Both the position numbers and the translations under genes were made by a program. From Robertmurraya korlensis (lineage in GTDB: Bacteria > Bacillota > Bacilli > Bacillales > Cytobacillaceae): DNA of 64,000 nt. The stretch is from contig NZ_JAMBNS010000001.1 in assembly GCF_023715225.1 (NCBI RefSeq), positions 186,001 to 250,000 on the forward strand, in the 5' to 3' direction. The notes under the pieces are model-generated. The model searched no databases. It saw only the letters and a program-made list of their open reading frames with translations, and was not told the origin of the DNA. This document shows, piece by piece, positions 26,890 through 35,398 of this stretch. How positions within the stretch are numbered: position 1 is the stretch's first letter; the number at the start of each line of letters is the position of its first letter.

Positions 26890-27960
26890 ATGTCAAAGCA
26901 TAAAAGTACGACCATTGTATCAGCAGTCATTGTTTCGTCCGTTTTATTATCTGGATGTGGTTTATTAGGAGGAGAAAAAAAGGAACAAATCGATCCTCCA
27001 AAAACAGTCACATACACAGAAGATAATGGAACAGCGAAAGTAGTAGAAACGGCAGCTTCAGAAAAGAATAGCGAAGAAGTTGCAGAAAAAGGCGTTATGA
27101 CCGAATTATATTTAGTAGATAAAAATGGCTATGTTGTACCGCAAACCATCGATCTACCGAAAACAGAATCCGTGGCCAAGCAGGCTGTAGAGTATCTTGT
27201 ACAGAATGGCCCAGTCACAGAAATGTTACCTAATGGGTTTGCAGCCGTTATCCCGGCAGACACTGCAGTATCTGTGGATATAAAGGATAAGGTGGCAACG
27301 GTTAACTTCTCAAAAGAATTTAAGAATTATAAGCCAGAAGACGAAATGAAAATTGTCCAATCTATCACCTGGACGTTAACTCAATTCGATTCTATTAATA
27401 AAGTTAAACTAAAAATGAATGGTCATGAATTAACTGAGATGCCTGTGAATGGTCTGGCTTTATCTAAGAGTGGTTTGACAAGAGCTAGTGGGATCAACAT
27501 GGATACTTCAGAAGTTGTCGATATCACCAACACGAAAGCATTAACTGTGTATTATTTAGGTGGAGAAGAGGGTTCTTACTACTATGTGCCAGTTACAAAG
27601 CGGATTAGTAATGACAAGAGCGATAATATTTCAGCAGTAGTAGAAGAACTTGCCAAAGGACCTACTTATTCTTCTAACTTGTTAAGCGAATTTGTTTCTG
27701 ATGTTTCGCTAGTAGATAAGCCGGTTGTAGAGGACGGCAAGGTAACATTAAACTTTAATGAATCTATATTAAATGGTTCAGAGGAGAAAATCGTTTCTAA
27801 TCATATTTTAAATACACTCGTTCTTTCGTTAACAGAACAAAAGGGAATTGAGAGTGTTGCTGTAACAGTGAATGGAAAGGCTGAACTTGTAAATGATAAA
27901 GGGGAAAAGCTTTCCGAGCCTGTGACACGCCCAGAAAATGTGAATACAGGTAGTTTTTAA
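26890..27960 (+). CDS. gerM: sporulation/germination lipoprotein GerM
   Basis: GerM is a mother-cell sporulation protein that, in B. subtilis, helps position the SpoIIIA-SpoIIQ complex in the engulfment membrane. The 356 residues begin with a lipoprotein signal peptide with lipobox LLSGC (lipidated C23). Two GERMN repeats follow, about 80-190 and 235-345. The frame is open 31 codons further upstream, but ATG 26890 has a GGAGGG site 7 bases away and gives a proper signal peptide. It sits between racE and rph as in B. subtilis. Confidence 0.93.
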   Translation: MSKHKSTTIVSAVIVSSVLLSGCGLLGGEKKEQIDPPKTVTYTEDNGTAKVVETAASEKNSEEVAEKGVMTELYLVDKNGYVVPQTIDLPKTESVAKQAVEYLVQNGPVTEMLPNGFAAVIPADTAVSVDIKDKVATVNFSKEFKNYKPEDEMKIVQSITWTLTQFDSINKVKLKMNGHELTEMPVNGLALSKSGLTRASGINMDTSEVVDITNTKALTVYYLGGEEGSYYYVPVTKRISNDKSDNISAVVEELAKGPTYSSNLLSEFVSDVSLVDKPVVEDGKVTLNFNESILNGSEEKIVSNHILNTLVLSLTEQKGIESVAVTVNGKAELVNDKGEKLSEPVTRPENVNTGSF

Positions 27961-27972
27961 TAAATTGTTTTT

Positions 27973-28024
27973 TGATATACTATATAGTGACCAAGTTGAG
28001 GAGGCCGGTTATCCGCCTCTTCTT
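27973..28024 (+). promoter_or_regulatory. extended -10 and hairpin upstream of rph
   Basis: TGATATACT (27973-27981) matches an extended -10. The hairpin GAGGAGGC (27998-28005) / GCCTCTTC (28015-28022) follows, ending in TTTATTT. It may be the gerM terminator, but if the -10 is used the hairpin would lie in the rph leader. The T-tract is weak. Confidence 0.4.
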
Positions 28025-28073
28025 TATTTGGATTTCATCATTTTAAAAGTAGTCTTTCAAAGGAGGAAATATT

Positions 28074-28844
28074 GTGAGGACTGATGGTCGTAAGGCATCT
28101 GAGATACGCCCTATACATATTGATACTGAATATCTTATCCATCCAGAAGGGTCCGTGCTAATTACTGTTGGTGATACGAAGGTAATATGTACGGCTAGTA
28201 TAGAGGAGCGCGTCCCTCCATTTATGAGAGGAGAGGGGAAAGGATGGATTACGGCTGAGTATTCCATGCTGCCAAGGGCTACACAAACAAGAAATATACG
28301 TGAGTCATCAAAAGGCAAGGTTTCGGGAAGAACCATGGAAATTCAAAGGCTGATTGGTAGAGCACTAAGAGCAGTAGTTGATCTTGAAGCAATTGGTGAA
28401 AGAACCGTATGGATTGACTGTGATGTCATTCAAGCAGACGGTGGTACTAGGACTGCTTCGATAACAGGAGCGTTTGTTGCAATGGCTCACGCACTGAATA
28501 AATTGCATAAAGATAGAAAGCTTTCAAAGTATCCAGTGGTTGATTTCCTGGCGGCTACGAGTGTTGGAATACTTGAAAACAAGGAAATTGTACTTGATCT
28601 CAACTATATCGAAGACTCTGCAGCACAAGTAGATATGAATGTTGTTATGACAGGGAATGGTGAATTTGTTGAGCTCCAAGGAACGGGTGAAGAATCAACA
28701 TTCTCTTATAATGAACTACAGGATTTATTGGAAATTGCACAAAGTGGTATTACGGAGCTTTTCGAAGCACAAAAGAGCGTGTTAGGTGAAGCGGTTGTTG
28801 AGAAAATTGAGGAAGCAAGGGTTAAAAAAGGTGCAAAGAAATGA
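28074..28844 (+). CDS. rph: ribonuclease PH
   Basis: RNase PH is a phosphate-dependent 3'-5' exoribonuclease that trims tRNA precursors. The 256 residues (B. subtilis 245) show the family motifs: RPI at the N-terminus, [20 protein letters not shown], the basic stretch with [45 protein letters not shown], and [16 protein letters not shown]. The GTG start has an AAAGGAGGAAA site. Its TGA overlaps the ATG of rdgB by 4 bases, indicating coupled translation. Confidence 0.96.
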   Translation: MRTDGRKASEIRPIHIDTEYLIHPEGSVLITVGDTKVICTASIEERVPPFMRGEGKGWITAEYSMLPRATQTRNIRESSKGKVSGRTMEIQRLIGRALRAVVDLEAIGERTVWIDCDVIQADGGTRTASITGAFVAMAHALNKLHKDRKLSKYPVVDFLAATSVGILENKEIVLDLNYIEDSAAQVDMNVVMTGNGEFVELQGTGEESTFSYNELQDLLEIAQSGITELFEAQKSVLGEAVVEKIEEARVKKGAKK

Positions 28845-29443
28845 AAGAAGTAATTATTGCAACAAAGAATAGTGGAAAGGCCAAGGAATTCGTAAGGATG
28901 TTTGAGCCTCTCGGGTTTCAAGTGAAAACTCTCCTTGATTATGAGGAGATTGAGGATATAGAAGAGACCGGAACGACCTTTGAAGAGAATGCTATTATTA
29001 AGGCTGAAACAGTTTCAAAGCAATTGAATCGAGCGGTTATTGCTGATGATTCAGGACTAGTCATTGATGCACTAGACGGGAAACCGGGTGTTTACTCCGC
29101 TCGTTATGCGGGTGAACAAAAGAGTGATGAAGATAATATGGCAAAAGTGTTAAGGGAATTAAATGAAGTAGAGCCCTCAAAGCGCACGGCGCGTTTCTAT
29201 TGTGCATTAGCACTTGCTGTTCCAGGTCAAGAAACAATCACAGTTCATGGTACTTGTGAGGGTTTGATTTTGGATGAGAAACGAGGGACTCATGGCTTTG
29301 GTTATGACCCTATATTTTTTGTGAAGGAAAGAAATAGAGCAATGGCAGAACTTTTACCAGAGGAAAAAAGTAAGATAAGCCATCGTGCTGTAGCATTGAG
29401 TAGTTTATCAAAGCTACTACCAGAAGTGTTTAAGGGAGAGTAG
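28841..29443 (+). CDS. rdgB: XTP/dITP diphosphatase (RdgB/HAM1)
   Basis: It hydrolyses non-canonical purine triphosphates such as dITP and XTP to prevent their incorporation into nucleic acids. The 200 residues match the HAM1 family, with [12 protein letters not shown] at the N-terminus, [11 protein letters not shown] (catalytic acidic loop) near residue 68, [11 protein letters not shown], and GFGYDPIFF near residue 152. It overlaps rph by 4 bases and precedes ysnB by 4 bases. It is named ysnA in B. subtilis. Confidence 0.95.
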   Translation: MKEVIIATKNSGKAKEFVRMFEPLGFQVKTLLDYEEIEDIEETGTTFEENAIIKAETVSKQLNRAVIADDSGLVIDALDGKPGVYSARYAGEQKSDEDNMAKVLRELNEVEPSKRTARFYCALALAVPGQETITVHGTCEGLILDEKRGTHGFGYDPIFFVKERNRAMAELLPEEKSKISHRAVALSSLSKLLPEVFKGE

Positions 29444-29447
29444 TTTA

Positions 29448-29963
29448 ATGTCAAAGGTACTTATTGTAAGTGATAGTCATGGGTTAACGGCAGAATTAAA
29501 TGAATTAAAGAATCGGCATAAAGATGTCGAAAAATTTATTCATTGTGGTGATTCAGAGCTTTCAAAAAATGATGAGGCCATTGACCAATTCGTTATAGTA
29601 AGGGGAAATTGTGATTATGAGTCGTTGTTTCATCATGATGAGGTTATTGATTTTAAGGGAACAAAAATTCTAGTGACACATGGCCATTTATATAATGTGA
29701 AATCTACATTAATGAACCTAAAATTTAAAGCAGAAGAAGTGAATGCTAAGATCGTTTGCTTTGGCCATTCTCATCTTTTAGGGATTGAAAAGATCGGTAA
29801 TCGCTTGTTTATAAATCCTGGCAGCTTGCGGCTTCCAAGAGGGCGTAACGAGAGGACATATGTAGTTCTAAACTTTACAGAACAAGAAGTCGATTTTCAC
29901 GTCTATGATTTTGACCAAGGAGAAATAGTACAACTTCGACAAAGCTTTCAACTTCACAAATAA
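29448..29963 (+). CDS. ysnB: metallophosphoesterase, YfcE/MJ0936 type (YsnB)
   Basis: This is a 171-residue phosphodiesterase of the calcineurin-like superfamily. All metal motifs are present: SDSHG (residue 8), HCGDSE (near 32), RGNCD (near 50), THGH (near 75), and GHSH (near 106). B. subtilis ysnB occupies the same position after rdgB. The substrate is unknown. It is third in the rph-rdgB-ysnB operon and is followed by a 15-base perfect hairpin. Confidence 0.92.
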   Translation: MSKVLIVSDSHGLTAELNELKNRHKDVEKFIHCGDSELSKNDEAIDQFVIVRGNCDYESLFHHDEVIDFKGTKILVTHGHLYNVKSTLMNLKFKAEEVNAKIVCFGHSHLLGIEKIGNRLFINPGSLRLPRGRNERTYVVLNFTEQEVDFHVYDFDQGEIVQLRQSFQLHK

Positions 29964-29978
29964 TCACTTTCATCATAT

Positions 29979-30012
29979 ACTATTCAAAGGAGAGGAATCT
30001 CCTTTGAATAGT
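29979..30012 (+). terminator. long perfect hairpin after ysnB
   Basis: Arms of 15 bases, ACTATTCAAAGGAGA and TCTCCTTTGAATAGT, surround a GGAA loop. The T-rich sequence begins 10 bases later rather than at once, so it may be a terminator or a stability element. Confidence 0.7.
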
Positions 30013-30037
30013 GAAATAATATTTTTTATTTAAAGTG

Positions 30038-30066
30038 TTGACTTTTTATAATAGGCCTAATATAAT
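30038..30066 (+). promoter_or_regulatory. promoter of the tRNA-Arg gene
   Basis: TTGACT (30038-30043) and TATAAT (30061-30066) with exact 17-base spacing, 24 bases before the mature tRNA. Confidence 0.8.
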
Positions 30067-30089
30067 AAAAAATGTCCTAAAGAAAACAT

Positions 30090-30166
30090 GTCCCAGTAGC
30101 TCAGCCGGATAGAGCATACGCCTTCTAAGCGTACGGTCGGGAGTTCGAATCTCTCCTGGGACGCCA
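30090..30166 (+). tRNA. tRNA-Arg (anticodon TCT)
   Basis: A 77-base cloverleaf with encoded CCA. The acceptor stem is GTCCCAG / CTGGGAC, the D-arm contains AGCTCAGCCGGATAGAGC, and the anticodon stem TACGC/GCGTA holds the loop CTTCTAA with TCT at 30124-30126. The T-arm contains GTTCGAATC. It decodes AGA/AGG. It is a single gene with its own promoter and terminator, not part of an rRNA-linked tRNA cluster. Confidence 0.97.
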
Positions 30167-30190
30167 TTTACACACCAATCAATACATATT

Positions 30191-30232
30191 ACGCTATAGA
30201 AAGTGACCCTGTCATTTCTATAGCGTTTTTTC
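30191..30232 (+). terminator. terminator of tRNA-Arg
   Basis: ACGCTATAGAAA and TTTCTATAGCGT arms, extended by TGAC/GTCA, are followed by a T-run. Confidence 0.88.
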
Positions 30233-30273
30233 TATTTCTATATAATTTTAGTTACCAATATTATTTGTTAATT

Positions 30274-30308
30274 AGACAGTTCCTTTGTAAGGAAATGTCT
30301 TTTTTTAT
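30274..30308 (+). terminator. second terminator-like hairpin upstream of the peptide transporter operon
   Basis: AGACA-g-TTCCTT, loop, AAGGAA-a-TGTCT and a T-run of seven. It follows the tRNA terminator by only about 40 bases with no gene between. It may be a backup terminator. Confidence 0.6.
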
Positions 30309-30396
30309 GTAAAGCTTTGATGTATTGAAGTGAATCTTTTGTCAGAAAATATCACAATATTTCTAACAATTGTAACTAATTTTAACATTCTATATA

Positions 30397-30425
30397 TTGA
30401 AAAAATTTATACATAATAGTATACT
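30397..30425 (+). promoter_or_regulatory. sigma-A promoter of the peptide ABC transporter operon
   Basis: TTGAAA (30397-30402) and TATACT (30420-30425) are 17 bases apart, about 55 bases before the first gene. Confidence 0.65.
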
Positions 30426-30485
30426 TTCTTTCAAGAAGGACGGATACTCAGTCTATTTTTTCTAAGGCAATCAGGAGGTGTGTTG

Positions 30486-31463
30486 ATGTCAGAAGTGAAA
30501 TTGTTGGAGGTTAGTGGTTTAAAAACTTATTTTCACTTAGAAAATAAAGCAGTCGCAAAAGCCGTTGATGGAGTAGATTTTTATATCAGGCCTGGGGAAA
30601 CCGTTGCTCTCGTTGGGGAATCAGGGAGTGGAAAGAGTATTACTTCCCTCTCCATTATGAAGTTAATTAATAAACCAGGTAAAATTGAAGATGGTCGAAT
30701 TTCTTTCGGCGGTAAGGATTTAGTTGGGCTTAACGATAAACAAATGACCAATGTTCGTGGAAAAGAAATCGGTATGATCTTTCAGGAACCTATGACCGCC
30801 TTAAATCCAGTTTTTACTATTGGAAATCAAATTATTGAGACGTTGATTCGCCATAAAAAAATGACAAAAAATGAAGCGAGATTAAGAGCAATTGAACTTC
30901 TAAAGGTCGTTGGTTTTCCGCGTGCAGAGGAAACGATGAAGGAATATCCACACCAACTATCGGGTGGAATGCGTCATCGTGCTATGATTGCCATTGCTAT
31001 ATCTTGTGATCCGAAGCTATTAATAGCCGATGAGCCAACAACTGCTCTTGATGTTACCATTCAAGCTCAAATTTTGGACTTGATGGATGAAATGAAAAAG
31101 AAATTTAACATGGCTGTATTATTAATTACGCATGATTTAGGTGTAGTAGCTGAATATGCGGACCGAATCATGGTGATGTATGGCGGCCAAATTGTTGAAG
31201 AAACAACCATTGAAAAACTGTTTCTGACACCAAAACATCCGTATACAATGGGGTTACTTGACAGCTTGCCAAGTTTAGAGAAGGAAGTTGATCGACTTGG
31301 TGCGATTAAAGGCACAGTTCCTCCTGCACATCGCTTTCCTATTGGCTGCAGGTTCTCAGATCGCTGTCCAAAGGTGATGAGCAAATGCCGGGATATGAAC
31401 CCGTCTATATATGAAACGGATGCAGAGGAAAGCCATCGCGTCCGATGTTACCTGTATGAATAA
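30486..31463 (+). CDS. oligopeptide/dipeptide ABC transporter ATP-binding protein (OppD/AppD-like)
   Basis: This is one of two ATPases that power a peptide import system at the inner membrane face. The 325 residues carry Walker A GESGSGKS (near residue 44), the Q-loop, the signature LSGGMRHRAMIAIA, Walker B LLIADEPTTALDV, and the C-terminal oligopeptide extension with cysteines (GCRFSDRCP) typical of OppD/DppD proteins. ATG 30486 is set by an AGGAGGTG site at 5 bases. It is the first gene in a D-F-A-B-C order, like B. subtilis appDFABC; substrate size is not determinable. Confidence 0.92.
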   Translation: MSEVKLLEVSGLKTYFHLENKAVAKAVDGVDFYIRPGETVALVGESGSGKSITSLSIMKLINKPGKIEDGRISFGGKDLVGLNDKQMTNVRGKEIGMIFQEPMTALNPVFTIGNQIIETLIRHKKMTKNEARLRAIELLKVVGFPRAEETMKEYPHQLSGGMRHRAMIAIAISCDPKLLIADEPTTALDVTIQAQILDLMDEMKKKFNMAVLLITHDLGVVAEYADRIMVMYGGQIVEETTIEKLFLTPKHPYTMGLLDSLPSLEKEVDRLGAIKGTVPPAHRFPIGCRFSDRCPKVMSKCRDMNPSIYETDAEESHRVRCYLYE

Positions 31464-31477
31464 GGGGGAGTGTGAAA

Positions 31478-32488
31478 TTGTCAGTCATCGAAACAGAAAC
31501 AAGGATACATACAGATCAAGATTACATACTTCAGGCAAAAAATATTAAGAAGTACTTTCCCATCAAGGGTGGAATCCTAAAGCATACAATTGGACATGTC
31601 AAAGCGGTTGATGACGTTAGCCTTAGTGTCTTAAGGGGAGAAACACTAGGCATCGTTGGTGAATCAGGCTCTGGAAAATCAACACTAGGTAGAGTTTTAC
31701 TTCGTTTGATGGATCCGACTGATGGACAAATCGTTTTTGAGGATCAAGATATTACAAAAATGAGATACCGAAAGCTTCGACCCATTCGGAGAGATATGCA
31801 AATTGTTTTTCAAGATCCGTTTGCCTCATTAAATCCAAAAATGAGCGTTTCCGAATTAATTGAAGAACCATTAATTGTTCAAACAAATTTAACAAAGTTA
31901 GAACGAAAAGAGAAGACAATTAGTCTTTTAGAAAAGGTTGGTCTTCGTTCGGAGGATCGATATAAGTATCCACACGAGTTTTCTGGTGGACAAAGACAGC
32001 GTATAAGTATTGCAAGAGCACTAACCTTGAATCCGAAATTTGTTATTTGTGACGAGCCAGTCTCTGCACTGGACGTTTCGATACAAGCCCAGGTACTAAA
32101 CTTGATGGCCGACTTACAGGATGAATTTAATTTAACTTATTTATTTATCGCCCATGACTTAAGCGTTGTAAAACACATTAGCGACAGAGTGGCAGTAATG
32201 TACTTAGGTCGCATTGCAGAAATAGCGCCAAAGAAGAACCTCTACGAAACTCCATTACATCCATATACACAAGCACTTCTATCAGCAGTTCCATCCACAG
32301 ACATACTACACAAAAAAGAAAAAATCATATTAAAAGGAGATTTACCAAGTCCATCAAATCCACCGTCAGGCTGTACGTTTCGTACTCGTTGTCCGATGGT
32401 TCATGAGAAATGCTCAGAGGTGCGTCCCGAGCTTACTGAGGTGGGGAATGGCCATCTAGTAGCCTGCCACCTTTATACAGGCAAATAA
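31478..32488 (+). CDS. oligopeptide ABC transporter ATP-binding protein (OppF/AppF-like)
   Basis: This is the second ATPase of the peptide importer, forming a heterodimer with the preceding gene product. The 336 residues have Walker A GESGSGKST (near 64), signature FSGGQRQRISIARAL, Walker B FVICDEPVSALDVS, and the C-terminal motif GCTFRTRCPMVHEKC, a cysteine set shared by OppF/DppF proteins. The TTG at 31478 is preferred for its GGGGGAG site 7 bases upstream; a GTG at 31472 is too close. It is 14 bases after the D gene. Confidence 0.92.
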   Translation: MSVIETETRIHTDQDYILQAKNIKKYFPIKGGILKHTIGHVKAVDDVSLSVLRGETLGIVGESGSGKSTLGRVLLRLMDPTDGQIVFEDQDITKMRYRKLRPIRRDMQIVFQDPFASLNPKMSVSELIEEPLIVQTNLTKLERKEKTISLLEKVGLRSEDRYKYPHEFSGGQRQRISIARALTLNPKFVICDEPVSALDVSIQAQVLNLMADLQDEFNLTYLFIAHDLSVVKHISDRVAVMYLGRIAEIAPKKNLYETPLHPYTQALLSAVPSTDILHKKEKIILKGDLPSPSNPPSGCTFRTRCPMVHEKCSEVRPELTEVGNGHLVACHLYTGK

Positions 32489-32581
32489 GTGTATTTTGTT
32501 ATGCACTTAAGGAGGTGGTGTGCGCAGTTCTACTGGTTGATTTATACAGAAATGTTAAAAATTATAAGAGGGGTGAATAAC

Positions 32582-34342
32582 ATGAAGGCAAAGAAAAGTT
32601 GGTTGATCATGCTATGCTTTGCACTAGTTTTTGGAGTGCTAGCAGCATGCTCTGGAAACAAAGAACCTGCTTCATCAGAAAATGAAGGATCGAGTGAAAA
32701 GGACCCGGTAAGTGGAGGAACAGTAGTTGGTGCAATGGATACGGCACCAACAGGTTTATTTAACCCTATTTTTTACACAGAGGCATATGAATCTAATATT
32801 TTATCATTTACACATGAAGGGCTACTTACGCAAGATAAGAACCTTGATTTTATTCCGAACTTAGCGAAAGAGTGGACATTCAATGATGATCAAACGGAAG
32901 TAACGTTTAAATTAGATGAAAAAGCAAAATGGCATGATGGGGAACCATTTACTGCTAAAGACGTTGTATTTACTTATAAAACCATTGCGAGCCCAGGATA
33001 TGTAGAAGCGGGCGGAGTTCGTACGCAATATGTTGAAAGATTGCTAGGTTATGAGGACTTTTCAACAGGAAAAACAACTGATTTCCAAGGGGTTGTTGCT
33101 GTTGATGATCATACGGTTTCGTTCAAGTTTGCTCAACCAAACGTGTTGGCGCTATCTGATGCTAGCTTTAGTATTATTCCAGAACATATTTTCAAAGATA
33201 TTCCTGTTGCAGAAATTCCGGAAGCTGGTGCTTCACGTAATCCTGGTGAAGTAATCGGTACGGGGCCATTCCAGTTTAGTGAAATGGTGCAAGGGGAGCA
33301 ATACGTACTTAAGAAATTTGCTGATTATTGGCAAGGAGAGCCTAAGCTTGATAGCGTCATCTGGAAGGTAGTTGACCAAGCTGTTATCTTAGGTTTACTT
33401 GAAAACGGTGAAATTGATTTTGTTGCTGATCCAAACGGTTTCCAAGCTGCTGACTATGAAACGGTTGATGCGCTTGAAAATGTTGAAATTATTGAGCAAC
33501 CTGACTTTGGATACCAGACGATGGGGATGATGCATAATCATCGTTCTAAGGAAGACTCAGAAGCCGGAACAATAAATCCAGCTAACTGGACAGTGAACGA
33601 AAAGCTTAAAGACCAAAAAGTCCGTCAAGCGATTGCCTATGCAATTAACCGTCAAGGTTTAGTTGATGGTTTATTGTATGGTAGAGGAATTGTTCAAAAC
33701 TCACCAATTGCTACACAATTCTGGGCTTATGACGATACAACGCCAAATCAATATGAATTTGACCCTGAAAAGGCAAAAGCTCTCCTTGATGAAGCTGGTT
33801 ACAAGGATGTAAACGGAGATGGTTTCCGCGAGGATCCGAACGGCAAGGAATGGGTGCTTAACTTGAATTATCCACTAGGAAACCAAATTCGTGAGCGTTC
33901 GGCTCCAATTATTGAAGAGTTCCTAGAAGAGGTAGGCATCAGCATCGACCTTCGCCAGCCGAAAGAAGCGGCAGCTTACTTTGAAGATTTAGAAAAGAAC
34001 AGCCAAGACTGGGATTTATACTTAATTGGTTGGAGCTTAGATAGTACAGATCCAGATCCAAGTGGATTATGGTCATCTATGGCAGGTTACAACTATTCTC
34101 GCTGGAATAATCCTGAAGCAGATCAATTGCTTAAGGATGCCTTCACTCCTCCAGATGCATTTGAACAAGATTATCGTAAACAAAAATATAGTGAGTGGCA
34201 AGTTGAGTTCGGTGAAGATCTACCAAGCTTGATCCTATATGCAGCAAATAGCTTATGGGCTCATAACAAACGTCTTCAAGGAATCGATGTACTTCCATAC
34301 TCGTTCTTAAACGATACTCATCTCTGGTACGTAACGGAATAA
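32582..34342 (+). CDS. peptide ABC transporter substrate-binding lipoprotein (family 5)
   Basis: This lipoprotein captures peptides outside the membrane and delivers them to the permease. The 586 residues begin with a signal peptide and lipobox VLAAC (lipidated C23), then a Ser/Glu-rich linker and an SBP_bac_5 domain (about 45-580) with signature-like KWHDGEPFTAKDVVFTYK. ATG 32582 follows an AGAGGGGTG site; the open frame upstream extends 31 codons and would put the signal peptide inside the protein. It resembles AppA/OppA-class receptors. A stable hairpin lies between it and the permease genes. Confidence 0.92.
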   Translation: MKAKKSWLIMLCFALVFGVLAACSGNKEPASSENEGSSEKDPVSGGTVVGAMDTAPTGLFNPIFYTEAYESNILSFTHEGLLTQDKNLDFIPNLAKEWTFNDDQTEVTFKLDEKAKWHDGEPFTAKDVVFTYKTIASPGYVEAGGVRTQYVERLLGYEDFSTGKTTDFQGVVAVDDHTVSFKFAQPNVLALSDASFSIIPEHIFKDIPVAEIPEAGASRNPGEVIGTGPFQFSEMVQGEQYVLKKFADYWQGEPKLDSVIWKVVDQAVILGLLENGEIDFVADPNGFQAADYETVDALENVEIIEQPDFGYQTMGMMHNHRSKEDSEAGTINPANWTVNEKLKDQKVRQAIAYAINRQGLVDGLLYGRGIVQNSPIATQFWAYDDTTPNQYEFDPEKAKALLDEAGYKDVNGDGFREDPNGKEWVLNLNYPLGNQIRERSAPIIEEFLEEVGISIDLRQPKEAAAYFEDLEKNSQDWDLYLIGWSLDSTDPDPSGLWSSMAGYNYSRWNNPEADQLLKDAFTPPDAFEQDYRKQKYSEWQVEFGEDLPSLILYAANSLWAHNKRLQGIDVLPYSFLNDTHLWYVTE

Positions 34343-34350
34343 CAATTGTT

Positions 34351-34399
34351 GAATAGAGAAAAGAGTGATCGGTAATTATGCCGCGCTCTTTTCTTATTC
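34351..34399 (+). repeat. intra-operon hairpin between the receptor and permease genes
   Basis: GAATAGAGAAAAGAG (34351-34365) pairs with CTCTTTTCTTATTC (34386-34399) over most positions. No clean T-run follows. Such elements after receptor genes often protect the 5' message or partly terminate, giving more receptor than permease (known for transporters; here inferred). Confidence 0.55.
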
Positions 34400-34422
34400 T
34401 GTAAGAATGGAGGGGGATACCG

Positions 34423-35388
34423 GTGTATAAGTATATAATTCGAAGATTACTAATTTTTATCCCTATGCTCTTTGTACTAACTATCTTCGTGTTTGGTCTA
34501 ATACAAGCTGCTCCAGGTGATCCGATTACCGGGAAAAATTTTGATCCCAATATTGATCCTGAGGTTTTCGAAAGACAAAAAGAAGCTCTTGGACTTAATG
34601 ACCCCATTCATGTCCAATATTGGAATTGGGTAACAAAAGTTATGCAGGGGGACTTCGGGGAATCGTATATTTTTAAAGGCCGAGACGTTTCTGAATTAAT
34701 CGGTGAAAGAATTGGAAATACATTTTATTTAGGTATTTTCACGCTTTTTATAACGATTATTGTATCCATTCCAATCGGGATATACTCAGCAAAAAAACCG
34801 TACTCTATCCTTGATTATGGTGCAACAACCTTTGGATTTTTTGGCTTAGCTGTACCCAATTTCTTTTTTGGTTTAGTGGCCATTTACGTTTTTTCTATTA
34901 AGCTTGGTTGGTTACCTTCACAAGGTTCTGTTTCAAGCCCAGGATTAACAGGCATAGAATTATTTCTTGATAAGCTGCAACATTTAATCTTACCAGGATT
35001 AACACTAGGGTTAGCAGGGACCGCCTCTTACATGAGATTTATGCGTTCGGAAGTGCTTGATGTGTTAGCAAGTGACTACATTCGTACTGCTCGTGCAAAA
35101 GGGATGACTAATCGAAACGTATTGTACAAACATACTTTACGAAATGCAATGATTCCGATTATTACTTTACTAGGTTTCGAAGTTGGGATACTACTTAGCG
35201 GTGCAGTTATCACTGAAGGAGTATTTCAGTATCCGGGAATTGGAACATTGTTCTTAAGTTCTATTGGAAATCGTGACTATCCTGTCATTATGGCCATTAA
35301 TCTAATGTTAGGATTTTTCATTCTCCTCGGGAATTTATTAGCTGATATTTTCTACAGTATTGTTGACCCACGAATCCGCTACGATTGA
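34423..35388 (+). CDS. peptide ABC transporter permease (OppB/AppB-like)
   Basis: This is the first membrane subunit of the importer. The 321 residues have an N-terminal helix (about 9-30), a large extracytoplasmic loop, and five more helices. The cytoplasmic EAA motif is visible as DYIRTARAKGMTNRNVLYKH, split here at about residue 218. The GTG start has a GGAGGGGG site 6 bases away. It ends with TGA overlapping the ribosome binding site of the next permease. Confidence 0.93.
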   Translation: MYKYIIRRLLIFIPMLFVLTIFVFGLIQAAPGDPITGKNFDPNIDPEVFERQKEALGLNDPIHVQYWNWVTKVMQGDFGESYIFKGRDVSELIGERIGNTFYLGIFTLFITIIVSIPIGIYSAKKPYSILDYGATTFGFFGLAVPNFFFGLVAIYVFSIKLGWLPSQGSVSSPGLTGIELFLDKLQHLILPGLTLGLAGTASYMRFMRSEVLDVLASDYIRTARAKGMTNRNVLYKHTLRNAMIPIITLLGFEVGILLSGAVITEGVFQYPGIGTLFLSSIGNRDYPVIMAINLMLGFFILLGNLLADIFYSIVDPRIRYD

Positions 35389-35398
35389 GGTGAGAAAT

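Noticed and set aside
30337-30351. CodY-like box upstream of the peptide transporter promoter
   Set aside because: Four mismatches to the 15-base motif in AT-rich DNA; not distinguishable from chance by eye.
32518-32580. 20-codon frame starting GTG right after AAGGAGGTG, before the receptor gene
   Set aside because: The ribosome site is only about 2 bases from the GTG, and the sequence between genes is better read as leader for the receptor gene; too weak to call.
34143-34607. 154-codon reverse frame across the receptor-permease gap
   Set aside because: It is antisense to two certain genes and no family or start signal was recognised.
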